A stretch of 64,000 nt of DNA, taken from the NCBI GenBank assembly GCA_004299845.1, contig CP036201.1:372001-436000 (forward strand). The letters are read 5' to 3'. Below, one piece after another: positions 53,812 to 61,811 of this stretch (positions are counted from its first letter, which is position 1; every line of letters starts with the position of its first letter). This stretch comes from Verrucomicrobia bacterium S94 (GTDB lineage Bacteria > Verrucomicrobiota > Kiritimatiellia > Kiritimatiellales > Pontiellaceae). Under the pieces are notes generated by a model. It made no database searches, was not told where the DNA came from, and was given only the letters and a program-made list of their open reading frames with translations. A program made the translations under genes and the position numbers.

Positions 53812-54951
53812 TCATATGACGGGACCGCATCGGGTCCCGGTTCCCAAGATGCTCGTGATGGGCGTGGGTAGCAGTGGAGCCCGGGCTGTGGCGGCTATGG
53901 TTGCTTTAAATCCGGAAATTCAGGCCGTTGCCATCGATACCGACACCAAGGTGCTGGATGCGCTGGGTATGTCGAATATGATCCATGTGGGTGCCACTAT
54001 TACGCGCGGGCTCAGTTCCGGCGGGGATGTGGAGCTGGGCCGACAATCAATTGAAAAGGATTCTTCCAATATCCGCAAACAGCTCAGGAAGGTTGATCTG
54101 CTTGTGATTGTGGCGGGCTGGGCGGCGGAACCGGATCCGGTGCGGTGCCGGTGATTACCCGTATTGCGCGCGAAGCCGGCGCTTTGGTCCTGACGATGGT
54201 AACCATGCCCTTCAAATTTGAAGGAGTGAAAATCCGCCGTATTGCAGAGGATACTCTGACGCGTATCCGAACACATTCAGATGCTATTATCCAGATTCAG
54301 AATGAGCGTCTAGTGAATCGTTCCGATGCGGAACTTCCGGTGGAACAGGCGTATGCCCGAAGCCATCAGGTGATGATGGATGGAATTTTTTCAATCAGCC
54401 GGCTGTTGAACTGTCGCGGCGTGGTGGGGCTGGATTTTGCGTGTATTCATACCATGTTGAGAAACTGCGACGGCTTCTGCCATTTTGCGAGTGCCGACAG
54501 TACCGGAGAGGGCCGGGCTGATGCGGTGGTGGAAGCGTTGACCACGCATCGTCTTCTGAATAAGGGACGCATGCTGGAGGCCGCAGAGGGTATTGTGATC
54601 GGGCTGACCGGAGGTACAGATCTGAAACTCGTAGAGGTCGATGGAATCCTTTCCAAACTGCAGGAAAAACTTCCGGACGGCGTGTGGATCAATTTCGGGG
54701 TGGCTATTGATCCGGCGTTTGAGGGCCGTCTTTCAGCTATTGTTCTGGTGGCTGAAACGTGGAAGGAGCCGCTGGTGGATACTCACCGTCAGCGGGACCT
54801 GTTCTATAGGAGCAGCAACCCGGCGCAGGGAGAACTCCTGCTGGAATCTACCGGAAAAGGGGAATTTATTCATACGGATCCGACCATTCACAATAACGAA
54901 GATCTGGATGTGCCTACCTACATTCGCAGGGATATCAAACTCCCCAGATAG
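53804..54951 (+). CDS. ftsZ: cell division protein FtsZ, divergent, with an apparent one-base frameshift
   Basis: Tubulin-like GTPase forming the division ring. The first frame ends at 54154 after LLVIVAG; the second runs from there to 54951. Adding one C at 54118 restores AGLGGGTGSGAVPVITRIARE, the tubulin signature, and yields about 382 residues. The C-terminus DVPTYIRRD resembles the conserved peptide that binds FtsA. Unusual features: the first nucleotide loop is GVGSSGARAV rather than GVGGGGxNAV, and the synergy loop is GLDFACIHTM rather than NxDFADxxTV, so the usual Asn and the second catalytic Asp are replaced by Gly and Cys. Being in the division cluster it is probably the working FtsZ, and the frameshift a sequencing error. 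Confidence 0.9.
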
Positions 54952-54990
54952 GCGGAATAAGTACTTGTCAGGTTTATTAACTGTATGGAA

Positions 54991-55067
54991 ATACCTTCGA
55001 AGGTGTGGAAATTAATACCGGAAAATATAACAAATATTCAGTATTATTATCACTCCTTCGAAAGTGT
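54991..55067. repeat. pair of TTCGAA palindromes, copy B
   Basis: ATACCTTCGAAGGTGT (54991-55006) and ACTCCTTCGAAAGTGT (55052-55067), centres 61 bp apart with an AT-rich interval, between the convergent ftsZ and metallo-beta-lactamase-fold genes. Less perfect than copy A but with the same spacing and context. Confidence 0.65.
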
Positions 55068-55084
55068 TGTGGAAGCAGATGCGT

Positions 55085-55708
55085 CTACTGCATAAAAAAG
55101 TTGCTGGCTTTTTCGTGTCCAATAGTGCTGCTGTCCCCGTGTCCCGGAAAAATCTGAATTTCATCGGGGAGCTGTTTCAGTTTCTTCAGTGAATCTTTCA
55201 TCTGTTTCGGATTTCCGCCGGGAAGATCGGTGCGTCCGCATGAACCTTTAAACAGGGTATCGCCTGTGAGCATGATTCGGCTTTCAGGAAACAAGAGACA
55301 GCATCCCCCGGGTGTGTGGCCAGGTGTTTCCAGGCATTGGAAATGGAGGTCGGCTATGGTGTGATCGGAGGAGCCTTCCAGCCAGTGGATGTCGTCTGTT
55401 TCGGGTTTGCGTGGTTTCGGATAGTAGGGTGCGCCCTGATTCCGGTCGTCGAATGCCCATGCCCAGTCTTTGGAATGTACGTAAATGGGTGCGGGATGTC
55501 GGTCGTACAAATCCGCCAGCGCATTGATGTGGTCATAGTGTGTATGAGTTAGTACATAGGCGGCGACTTCAAGGCGGTGTTTTTCCAGGCATTGAAGAAT
55601 ATATTCGGCATCGAAGCCGGGGTCAAAAATAAGAGTTTTGTTTTCGGCGTTCCAGATGAGATAGCACATCTCCTGATACGCCCCGGTGGGAATGGGCAGA
55701 ATATTCAT
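55085..55708 (-). CDS. metallo-beta-lactamase-fold hydrolase (glyoxalase II-like)
   Basis: 207 residues. The metal motif THTHYDHI (HxHxDH) and downstream ETPGHTPG, LTGDTLF and FPGHGDSSTIGHE supply the remaining ligands for a two-metal site, as in hydroxyacylglutathione hydrolase-like enzymes. The substrate is probably a thioester, but not determined. Start at 55708 (MNILPIPTG) overlaps the end of the gspM-like gene (ATGA), so it is translated with the secretion genes, an odd pairing. A longer in-frame start would overlap that gene further. Confidence 0.9.
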   Translation of the reverse strand: MNILPIPTGAYQEMCYLIWNAENKTLIFDPGFDAEYILQCLEKHRLEVAAYVLTHTHYDHINALADLYDRHPAPIYVHSKDWAWAFDDRNQGAPYYPKPRKPETDDIHWLEGSSDHTIADLHFQCLETPGHTPGGCCLLFPESRIMLTGDTLFKGSCGRTDLPGGNPKQMKDSLKKLKQLPDEIQIFPGHGDSSTIGHEKASNFFMQ

Positions 55709-56268
55709 CGGTTTTCGGTAGGGGTATTTTTCGCTCCGCCGGGCTTGCGGGTGTAGACGCAATGAATGACCATATTGCCTTTGAGTTTGCCGGAATTTTT
55801 TCCGGCGGGCTGGACGGTCAGAGAACGGACATCGTAACGTACACCCTGTTGCTGAAGTTCGGTCAGAAAGTTAACCAGCGATTCGAGTGTACCATCCCAT
55901 ACACAGTTGATGGGCAGTTCAAAGAGGTCGCCGGTCGGGTTTTCGGAGCGTGGCTGGTTACGGGTAATGTGAAGTCCGTGTCTGCCGGCAATCGAGTTGA
56001 TGCTTTTCATCAGTTCCGGTGAAACGGAACGCTGTTCAGTATCGAAAACGCGGAGATCCTTCTGGCGTTCGTTGAGTTCCTCGATCCAGTTCTGCTGCAT
56101 GCGGATACGGGCTTCGTCCAGCAGAATCTGCTGTTTAAGATTTTCAATCTTGGTTTTGTTGGTACGGTGCACCGCCATTTTATTGTGAATAACGATGTAG
56201 GTCAGTCCGCCCATAATGAGGGTGAGGGTGGCGACGCCGAGAATCATTTCCCGTTGTGAGATTTTCAT
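55705..56268 (-). CDS. PilO/GspM-like secretion assembly protein
   Basis: 187 residues: one N-terminal membrane segment (MILGVATLTLIMGGLTYIVI), a coiled coil (about residues 35-70), then a ferredoxin-like domain with GTLESLVNFLTELQQQGVRYDVRSLTVQP, the hallmark of PilO/GspM. Forms the inner-membrane platform with the preceding PilM/GspL-like protein. Overlaps that gene by four bases. Confidence 0.75.
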   Translation of the reverse strand: MKISQREMILGVATLTLIMGGLTYIVIHNKMAVHRTNKTKIENLKQQILLDEARIRMQQNWIEELNERQKDLRVFDTEQRSVSPELMKSINSIAGRHGLHITRNQPRSENPTGDLFELPINCVWDGTLESLVNFLTELQQQGVRYDVRSLTVQPAGKNSGKLKGNMVIHCVYTRKPGGAKNTPTENR

Positions 56269-57677
56269 GAATTCTCCTCCTGCCGTGAGAGGGGAAGAGT
56301 CACCGAGAAGACAGCACGCCGGACGCCTTTTGTGGTTTTTTCAGTCACGGATTCATTTCGTACTCCATCGAACAATTCGGATTTGTTCAGAGTAGCGAAA
56401 AAATCGGTAATGATACTTTTATCGCGCCCTGTGCCGCGAAGGGTCACCCCTTTGTCCTTGGAGTAGTTATAAGAGACAAATTCTATATCACCGGCGGGCA
56501 GCAGGCGGGTGGCTTCACGCAGGCATTCGAGCGAAGAGTAGGTCCGGTCTGAAGCGGCTTTGAGCTTTTCGAGTTTATTTTTATTCTGTACGGCCTGCGC
56601 TGCCAGCGGAGCAATGGCATCCGCCTGCTTCTGTATTGTCGCCAGCTTCATGTCGCGCACTTTGAAGATGCTCAGGAAAATGAGCAGTACCGAGAGCCAG
56701 ACCGCAGCAATACTTCCGGTCAGAATGGTAAACTGTTTACGCATTCTGCGGTTTTTTTCCTGCTCAAGCCATTCCGCGGGAATCAGCTCAATCCGTGATT
56801 CTCCACTGAGCGTCCTGCGCAGAATCCCTTCGGAAAGTGGCGGAAGTTCGGGCAGTGTACTGTTTTCAATCTGTACGCCGGTTTTTTCAGCAAGTTTATT
56901 GAGAAAGGGCTGCGGCAGACGTTCGAGCGTCCAGAAATGTATGCTTTCCGGGCCCGGCAGGTCGTATTCGGCATCAAGTGTGGTCAGGGTATAACTGAAT
57001 TCGTAGACCAGTTCATCAATCACATCGGGATCGTCCGGACTTCCGGTCAACGGACGGAAGGTCAGAGGCTGTCCGTGGTGCAGCACTGCGAGAACGAAGT
57101 CGATTCCATCGGCAATTATGATCATTTCGCAGTCGCTGCCGGTCAGGCGGTTTTCATGCTGCAGCAGATCCAGCCAGCCGAGAATCCGTGCATCGATGCT
57201 GTGAATGCGTGTTCCGTATTTTTCAAATACCTCACCGATGCGATTAATCTGTTCGCGCCGTACGGCGGCCATCAGTACCCGGGAAGTATCGGATCCGACG
57301 CTGAGTGTTTCGTGGGAGACCGCAAGCAGATCAATCGGGAAGGGCGAAATTTTATCGACCTGAAACCCGACCATATCGGCCACTTCGGCCGGATCGGCAG
57401 AGGGAAATTCCATGGTACGCATCAGCAGATCGGAGGCCCGCAGGGCGATCGTGACTTCGCCTTTCAAGTGGTTCGATAGATTCGGGAACTCGTCGGTCTC
57501 AGGCTGCTCCGCTGTAAGGGCCTCCGGCAGATCGATATCCAGCCGGTTCTGACTGACCGGTTCGGTACCTTCCTGCGAAATCTTCACAGAGGTCCATTCA
57601 ATTCCATCGGGTGTGCGGCATACCGCTGTCACCGTTTTTTCCCGGAACTTATTTATTTTGCTTAACAGGTCCTTCAT
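56265..57677 (-). CDS. PilM-PilN/GspL-like secretion assembly protein
   Basis: 470 residues. The N-terminal 300 look like the actin-like GspL/PilM domain (MRTMEFPSADPAEVADMVGFQVDKISPFPID, DARILGWLDLL). A membrane segment near residue 315 (FTILTGSIAAVWLSVLLIFLSIF) and a C-terminal PilN-like domain (coiled coil, then GVTLRGTGRDKSIITDFFATLNKSELF) follow. This is the GspL arrangement: cytoplasmic part contacts the GspE ATPase. The 5' end overlaps gspK by 29 bases. Confidence 0.8.
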   Translation of the reverse strand: MKDLLSKINKFREKTVTAVCRTPDGIEWTSVKISQEGTEPVSQNRLDIDLPEALTAEQPETDEFPNLSNHLKGEVTIALRASDLLMRTMEFPSADPAEVADMVGFQVDKISPFPIDLLAVSHETLSVGSDTSRVLMAAVRREQINRIGEVFEKYGTRIHSIDARILGWLDLLQHENRLTGSDCEMIIIADGIDFVLAVLHHGQPLTFRPLTGSPDDPDVIDELVYEFSYTLTTLDAEYDLPGPESIHFWTLERLPQPFLNKLAEKTGVQIENSTLPELPPLSEGILRRTLSGESRIELIPAEWLEQEKNRRMRKQFTILTGSIAAVWLSVLLIFLSIFKVRDMKLATIQKQADAIAPLAAQAVQNKNKLEKLKAASDRTYSSLECLREATRLLPAGDIEFVSYNYSKDKGVTLRGTGRDKSIITDFFATLNKSELFDGVRNESVTEKTTKGVRRAVFSVTLPLSRQEENS

Positions 57678-58662
57678 TCCAGTAAACTACTACGGAGTCC
57701 TTGCTTTTCATGAGGAAGATTGCCTCGATCTGATATTGCTGACCGTAAATATCTCCCACAGACGTTACCTTCACAAAACTACTTTGCAATTTAAATTTGC
57801 CGGGATCGGCACCCACCTGTTCCAGCGAACGAATGCCGTCATCAAGCGTGCCCGCTTCCATATCCTCGCCCATGCGTGCTTCGAATACACTTTCGAGCTC
57901 CCAGTCCTCGTATTCCGAGAAGCTGAGCAGCAGGTCTTCCGAAGCCGTATTCAGATTGACTTTTCCGTCGCCCCAGACGGTGAGAATGTCATAAATGCCG
58001 AAAATTTCGTCACTTTCCTCGTCGGCCGGCTTGCCGTAAAGAATTTCAGGGCCCCAGTTTTTGATGAGCAGCAGTTCCTCGACGCTGTCAAGCGGGCCGT
58101 TTTTTACCGGGTAGCCGGCCTCCTGATAGAAAGGGTCGTCGGATTCAGCGCCATTGAGCTGATGATCGTCACTGGTATCGGTCCAGTCGATCAGACAGTC
58201 GATCATGGCATCCCAGTCGGTATTGGGAATATTTGCCATCTCGAAAATATCCAGCCACTGATCCCGGGTTAAAAGATTCACATTACGGCCTGCCTCGGCG
58301 GATTCGATTCTGATGGTGAACTGACTGCCGTCATCGAACGGAATTGTACGGTTTACTGCCAGGCCGCGCTGGACAAAAAGGGCATCCTGCATGAAGCCGT
58401 TTTTGTCCTCGTCCAGATCCTCGATTTCGAGCTGTTTGGCTTTGGCCTGCTCATCGAGGATGGCCCGGGCATATTCCAGTCCTGAGTGGGCCATCATTTC
58501 CGCACGCCACTTTTTACGTTTATGCGAAACCAGCATGGCCTCCAGATTGACCTCAAACGAAAATGATCCGACGATAAGCCCTAGAATCATCAGCACCATA
58601 ATGGCCACCAGCAACGCCGCGCCTTCCTGTTGTGTTTTCAGATGGTTGATTGGTTTCAGCAT
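57649..58662 (-). CDS. type II secretion minor pseudopilin GspK
   Basis: 337 residues, normal for GspK. Prepilin-like N-terminus QEGAALLVAIMVLMILGLIVGSF; HSGLEYARAILDEQ; a helical insert with RDQWLDIFEMANIPNTDWDAMIDCLIDWTD, and VNLNTASEDLLLSF, an HhH-like tract typical of GspK. Caps the pseudopilus tip with I and J. Four bases after gspJ. Confidence 0.88.
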   Translation of the reverse strand: MLKPINHLKTQQEGAALLVAIMVLMILGLIVGSFSFEVNLEAMLVSHKRKKWRAEMMAHSGLEYARAILDEQAKAKQLEIEDLDEDKNGFMQDALFVQRGLAVNRTIPFDDGSQFTIRIESAEAGRNVNLLTRDQWLDIFEMANIPNTDWDAMIDCLIDWTDTSDDHQLNGAESDDPFYQEAGYPVKNGPLDSVEELLLIKNWGPEILYGKPADEESDEIFGIYDILTVWGDGKVNLNTASEDLLLSFSEYEDWELESVFEARMGEDMEAGTLDDGIRSLEQVGADPGKFKLQSSFVKVTSVGDIYGQQYQIEAIFLMKSKDSVVVYWNEGPVKQNK

Positions 58663-58666
58663 CAGA

Positions 58667-59365
58667 CTATTTCAGGGATGGACCTGTGATTTTATCCTGT
58701 ACCGATTCCGCCACGGGGATTTCCAGTACACGCATGAAAGGTATGGGATCTTCATCTTCATCGTCGGAGGCGACATAAACGGTGATCTGAATCCGCTCCG
58801 GTACGGAGTTCTCCTTTTCCCATTCTTCGGTCCATTCCTCATTTTCAAAATCCCAGACCAGGATTTCCAATCCCTGTACGGCTGAGGAGACCAGAATCGG
58901 TTCGGCGTCAAATTCACTTTCTTCGTCTTCAACATCGGGAACCGCCGGCATTGCTGTTGCAAACAGAGCTGGAGCCCCGGATTCCTCGTCGATATATATT
59001 CTGAGCCGGTGCGGTCCGCGGGCAAAGGGTGAATCGTAGGGCATCATCGCTCCGCTGGAAGTTACAAAGCTGATGGAGTCCGCCGGCAGACCGCCCGAGG
59101 AATCTTTTTCGAAAGTAAACGCATAGGTTTTCCGAGGGTTGAAAAAATAGATGGTTGAGTTCAGGGCGGCTTTGATCTGCTGCATGGCGAAGTCGCCATG
59201 TTTGATTCCATCCATCACCTCAATTCCGCGTTTCCAGCCACGTACGGTGCCGCTGAAGGCCTGAAAGGCGATGGACATGGCAATCACCAGCAGCGTCAGC
59301 GCCACCAGTAATTCCAACAGGGTGAACCCTCGGCATTTATTCAGATGGATGATTTCCGGTTTCAC
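58667..59365 (-). CDS. GspJ-like pseudopilin
   Basis: 232 residues with N-terminus NKCRGFTLLELLVALTLLVIAMSIAFQAF (cleavage after the Gly, Glu at mature position 5). I take GTG at 59365 as the start, ten bases after the gspI stop; an ATG at 59440 in the same frame would lie inside gspI and give an over-long leader. Acidic C-terminal half. Position between I and K supports GspJ. Confidence 0.78.
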   Translation of the reverse strand: MKPEIIHLNKCRGFTLLELLVALTLLVIAMSIAFQAFSGTVRGWKRGIEVMDGIKHGDFAMQQIKAALNSTIYFFNPRKTYAFTFEKDSSGGLPADSISFVTSSGAMMPYDSPFARGPHRLRIYIDEESGAPALFATAMPAVPDVEDEESEFDAEPILVSSAVQGLEILVWDFENEEWTEEWEKENSVPERIQITVYVASDDEDEDPIPFMRVLEIPVAESVQDKITGPSLK

Positions 59366-59375
59366 TGTTCTGGTT

Positions 59376-59789
59376 TCAGTTGGTCTGGCTGGTAACCACT
59401 TCGGCGTTCGGGGCATAACGGAACATGGTGATTTCTTCAAAAGCGGCGCGGCCTTTTTCCGACCAGGTCACCCGCAGGGTTTCGAGAAAAAGGCCGGGGC
59501 GCTCCTCTTCATCGAAAAACTTAATTTCACGGAACCAGGTATAGCCCTCCACGTCTTCAAATTCGCCTTCTTCGGTCATTTCTTCCACATCGACTTCTTC
59601 AATCGGATAAAGCATATCAATCTGCTGAATCAGACCGCGGGCCACATCGCGGTTACGCGCCGTTCGAACTACGGAAAGGCACTGCGACATCGCGGTCATC
59701 AGTGCCGAAACGCCGACGCTGAGGATCACCAGGGCCAGCAGGACTTCGACTAAAGTAAGTCCCGATTTGGATTTGTGAGCATGCTTCAT
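59376..59789 (-). CDS. GspI-like pseudopilin
   Basis: 137 residues. KSKSGLTLVEVLLALVILSVGVSALM is a prepilin signal with Leu replacing the usual Phe after Gly. The start at 59789 (MKHAHKSKSG) follows GGTGG and gives the normal short leader. First gene of the I-J-K-L-M operon. Very acidic middle (EEVDVEEMTEEGEFEDVEG). Confidence 0.78.
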   Translation of the reverse strand: MKHAHKSKSGLTLVEVLLALVILSVGVSALMTAMSQCLSVVRTARNRDVARGLIQQIDMLYPIEEVDVEEMTEEGEFEDVEGYTWFREIKFFDEEERPGLFLETLRVTWSEKGRAAFEEITMFRYAPNAEVVTSQTN

Positions 59790-59803
59790 AAAGACCACCG
59801 GAA

Positions 59804-59825
59804 TCATCCCAATTTGACGGGATGA
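59804..59825. promoter_or_regulatory. inverted repeat upstream of the second pseudopilin operon
   Basis: TCATCCC (59804-59810) and GGGATGA (59819-59825) around 8 bases, 15 bases upstream of the gspI start. Could be an operator or 5'-UTR hairpin. Confidence 0.35.
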
Positions 59826-59860
59826 TATAAAGACAAACATGCACTGGTTTTTATTACCTG

Positions 59861-61036
59861 TTATTCGCGGTTTGCTGAAAGTGCCGCAATCTGCAGCAGC
59901 ACATTACAGACCGAGAGGTATTCCTGGATGTCCACATATTCCTCCACCTGATGGAATTTATGCGAACCGGTGCCGAGGGTGACGGTCGGGAGTCCTTTTT
60001 CGTTAAAATTATTGGCATCCAGTCCGGCGTCCATGATCAGCGGCTGCGGTTCCAGACCGGCCTGTTTTACGGCCTGGGAGGCAATCTGTACGCAGGGTTC
60101 GGATTTTTTCAGTTTGAAGGCGTTGTAATCCGAAAGAACCGACCACTTGATCCGCCCGCACTTTCCCTGCTCGTTGGTTACGCTTTCGGCCGCTTTTTCA
60201 AAGTTCTCTCTGTAAACGCTGATAATCTGTTTCAGAAAGGCAGGGCTGTGGCTGCGGCACTCGCCGGTCAGGATACAGCGATCCATCACCTGGTTATTCG
60301 CCTCACCGCCCTGAATCGTTCCCAGATTCGACGTGCCGGTTCGGCTGCCTTTCACAATTCTGCCGAAATATCCCTTCTCTGCAATACGAGCGATGGCCTT
60401 CGAAGCGATCAGTCCGGCAGAAATGCCCTTTTCGGGTTCGAGTCCGGCGTGGGTGGAAATGCCGGTAATTTCCGCCGTCCAGCGCACAGCGCTCATGGCG
60501 CCGATAACGATTTCATTTGGAAACTGTCCGTCCAGATTAAAACCCATTTCAGGTTCCCCGAGATCCGAGAAACGCACCATGCGTGAGCCGTGCAGGCCGT
60601 TTTCCTCGGCAATCGGAAAAAGAAAGGTGGTCGGCGGGTGGGGGAGGCGGTTTTTCAGCAGCGTTTCGCACAGGGTTACGATGGCCGCACAACCGGAGCG
60701 ATCATCTCCGCCCAGGCCGGTATTGCCTTTAGCCACGATGCGGTTGCCTTTGACAACCGGTACGGAGCCTTTGCAGAGCGGAACGGTATCCATGTGGGCT
60801 GAAAACATAATCCGCGGTGCATTTGCCGTACCCGGCAGTTTTACAATCAGGTTGCCGGTTTCAAAACCGTCGCCCAGTCGTTTGTGGGCATCATCGGTTT
60901 TAATCCAGGCTTTTCTGCAACCGGCCGCCAGCAGTTTTTCCGTAATGGCCTTGACCACTTCGGTTTCCTGTCCAGTCGGCCCTTCAACCGCAAGCAGATC
61001 CATCAGGTGTTCCATGGCCCGTTCTTTATCAATCAT
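59861..61036 (-). CDS. M20-family metallopeptidase (PepT-like)
   Basis: 391 residues. Zinc-binding motif SAHMDTVP, the bridging GLGGDDRSG with catalytic context, AEENGLHGSR with the general base Glu, and HKFHQVEEYVDI at the end carrying the last His ligand. GISTHAGLEPEKG marks the lid domain. This is the tripeptidase T/carboxypeptidase-like branch of M20: cytoplasmic peptide trimming. No signal peptide. It stands between two unrelated minus-strand genes with 44 and 71 base gaps. Confidence 0.9.
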   Translation of the reverse strand: MIDKERAMEHLMDLLAVEGPTGQETEVVKAITEKLLAAGCRKAWIKTDDAHKRLGDGFETGNLIVKLPGTANAPRIMFSAHMDTVPLCKGSVPVVKGNRIVAKGNTGLGGDDRSGCAAIVTLCETLLKNRLPHPPTTFLFPIAEENGLHGSRMVRFSDLGEPEMGFNLDGQFPNEIVIGAMSAVRWTAEITGISTHAGLEPEKGISAGLIASKAIARIAEKGYFGRIVKGSRTGTSNLGTIQGGEANNQVMDRCILTGECRSHSPAFLKQIISVYRENFEKAAESVTNEQGKCGRIKWSVLSDYNAFKLKKSEPCVQIASQAVKQAGLEPQPLIMDAGLDANNFNEKGLPTVTLGTGSHKFHQVEEYVDIQEYLSVCNVLLQIAALSANRE

Positions 61037-61080
61037 GACACGCTCCGTTTTATCAGGGGTTCACTTTAGCTGAAGTCGAC

Positions 61081-61749
61081 CTAACCGTGAAAGAAGACTT
61101 CGCGGTGGATCTGCGAAAGAGGAATTCCGTTTTCCTGCAGCCAGGCCGCGGTATCATTGACCATGCTTTCGAGGCCGCAGCTGTAGTAGTGCATGTTTTC
61201 AGTCCTTGGAAGATCCGGCAGCAGATCAGTCAGACGGCCGTGATGATGTTCCGACGACGCCTCGCGCGAAACCGCCAGCCGGGTTTCAGGGCAGAAGGTC
61301 CGAAGTCTGGAAAAACCGAAAGCATCGGCTGTGCGTCGCACACCGTAAAGTATCGCTGCCGGGGGGTGGTTGAATGTTTCCATATAAGCGATGAACGGCG
61401 CAATGCCGGTTCCGGTGGCCAGAAAAACAAACGGGTGGTTGCCGATCTCCTGGCCGGGCCGGAACCAGCCGAACGGCGGGGTAATCCGGACCATCTCACC
61501 GGGTTTCCGTTTCCGCAGCCAGGGAGAGACCTCGCCGCCATCCATTTCGCGGATCAGAAAACGCAGTATGTCCTGATCCGATCCCGAGGCAATAGAGTAC
61601 GGGCGCGACTGATCCTGTTCGGTATAAACCGCCACGCAGTCGCCGGGCGTGAACTCCATACCGTTACGCTCCACCAGCAGTTCAAACAGATCGTCATTGA
61701 TCGTATGGACTGCGATAACACGGTGTTCTGAATGTTCCAGGTTAATCAT
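61081..61749 (-). CDS. ferredoxin/flavodoxin-NADP reductase-type flavoprotein
   Basis: 222 residues. FAD-binding RPYSIASG, the NAD(P)-binding VFLATGTGIAPFIAYM, and the C-terminal YYSCGLESMVNDTAAWL, ending in REVFFHG, place it in the ferredoxin reductase-like family. It would pass electrons between NAD(P)H and an iron-sulfur or flavin carrier; the small ferredoxin at 12.7 kb is one possible partner. Start at 61749 directly follows a terminator-like hairpin whose right arm supplies GAGG as the ribosome-binding site. A TTG at 61785 in frame seems less likely. Confidence 0.88.
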   Translation of the reverse strand: MINLEHSEHRVIAVHTINDDLFELLVERNGMEFTPGDCVAVYTEQDQSRPYSIASGSDQDILRFLIREMDGGEVSPWLRKRKPGEMVRITPPFGWFRPGQEIGNHPFVFLATGTGIAPFIAYMETFNHPPAAILYGVRRTADAFGFSRLRTFCPETRLAVSREASSEHHHGRLTDLLPDLPRTENMHYYSCGLESMVNDTAAWLQENGIPLSQIHREVFFHG

Positions 61750-61779
61750 AAAAAACCTCACGCAAATGTGCGCGAGGTT
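61748..61779 (-). terminator. terminator-like hairpin overlapping the ribosome-binding site of the flavoprotein gene
   Basis: On the minus strand AACCTCGCGC-ACATTT-GCGTGAGGTT (10 bp, one G-T wobble) is followed by a T-run that ends in the ATG of the flavoprotein gene. It can terminate the panE transcript, and its right arm hides the GAGG of the next gene. Confidence 0.7.
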
Positions 61780-61811
61780 ATCCAATATCCGTGCACAAAT
61801 TGCAACACCGT

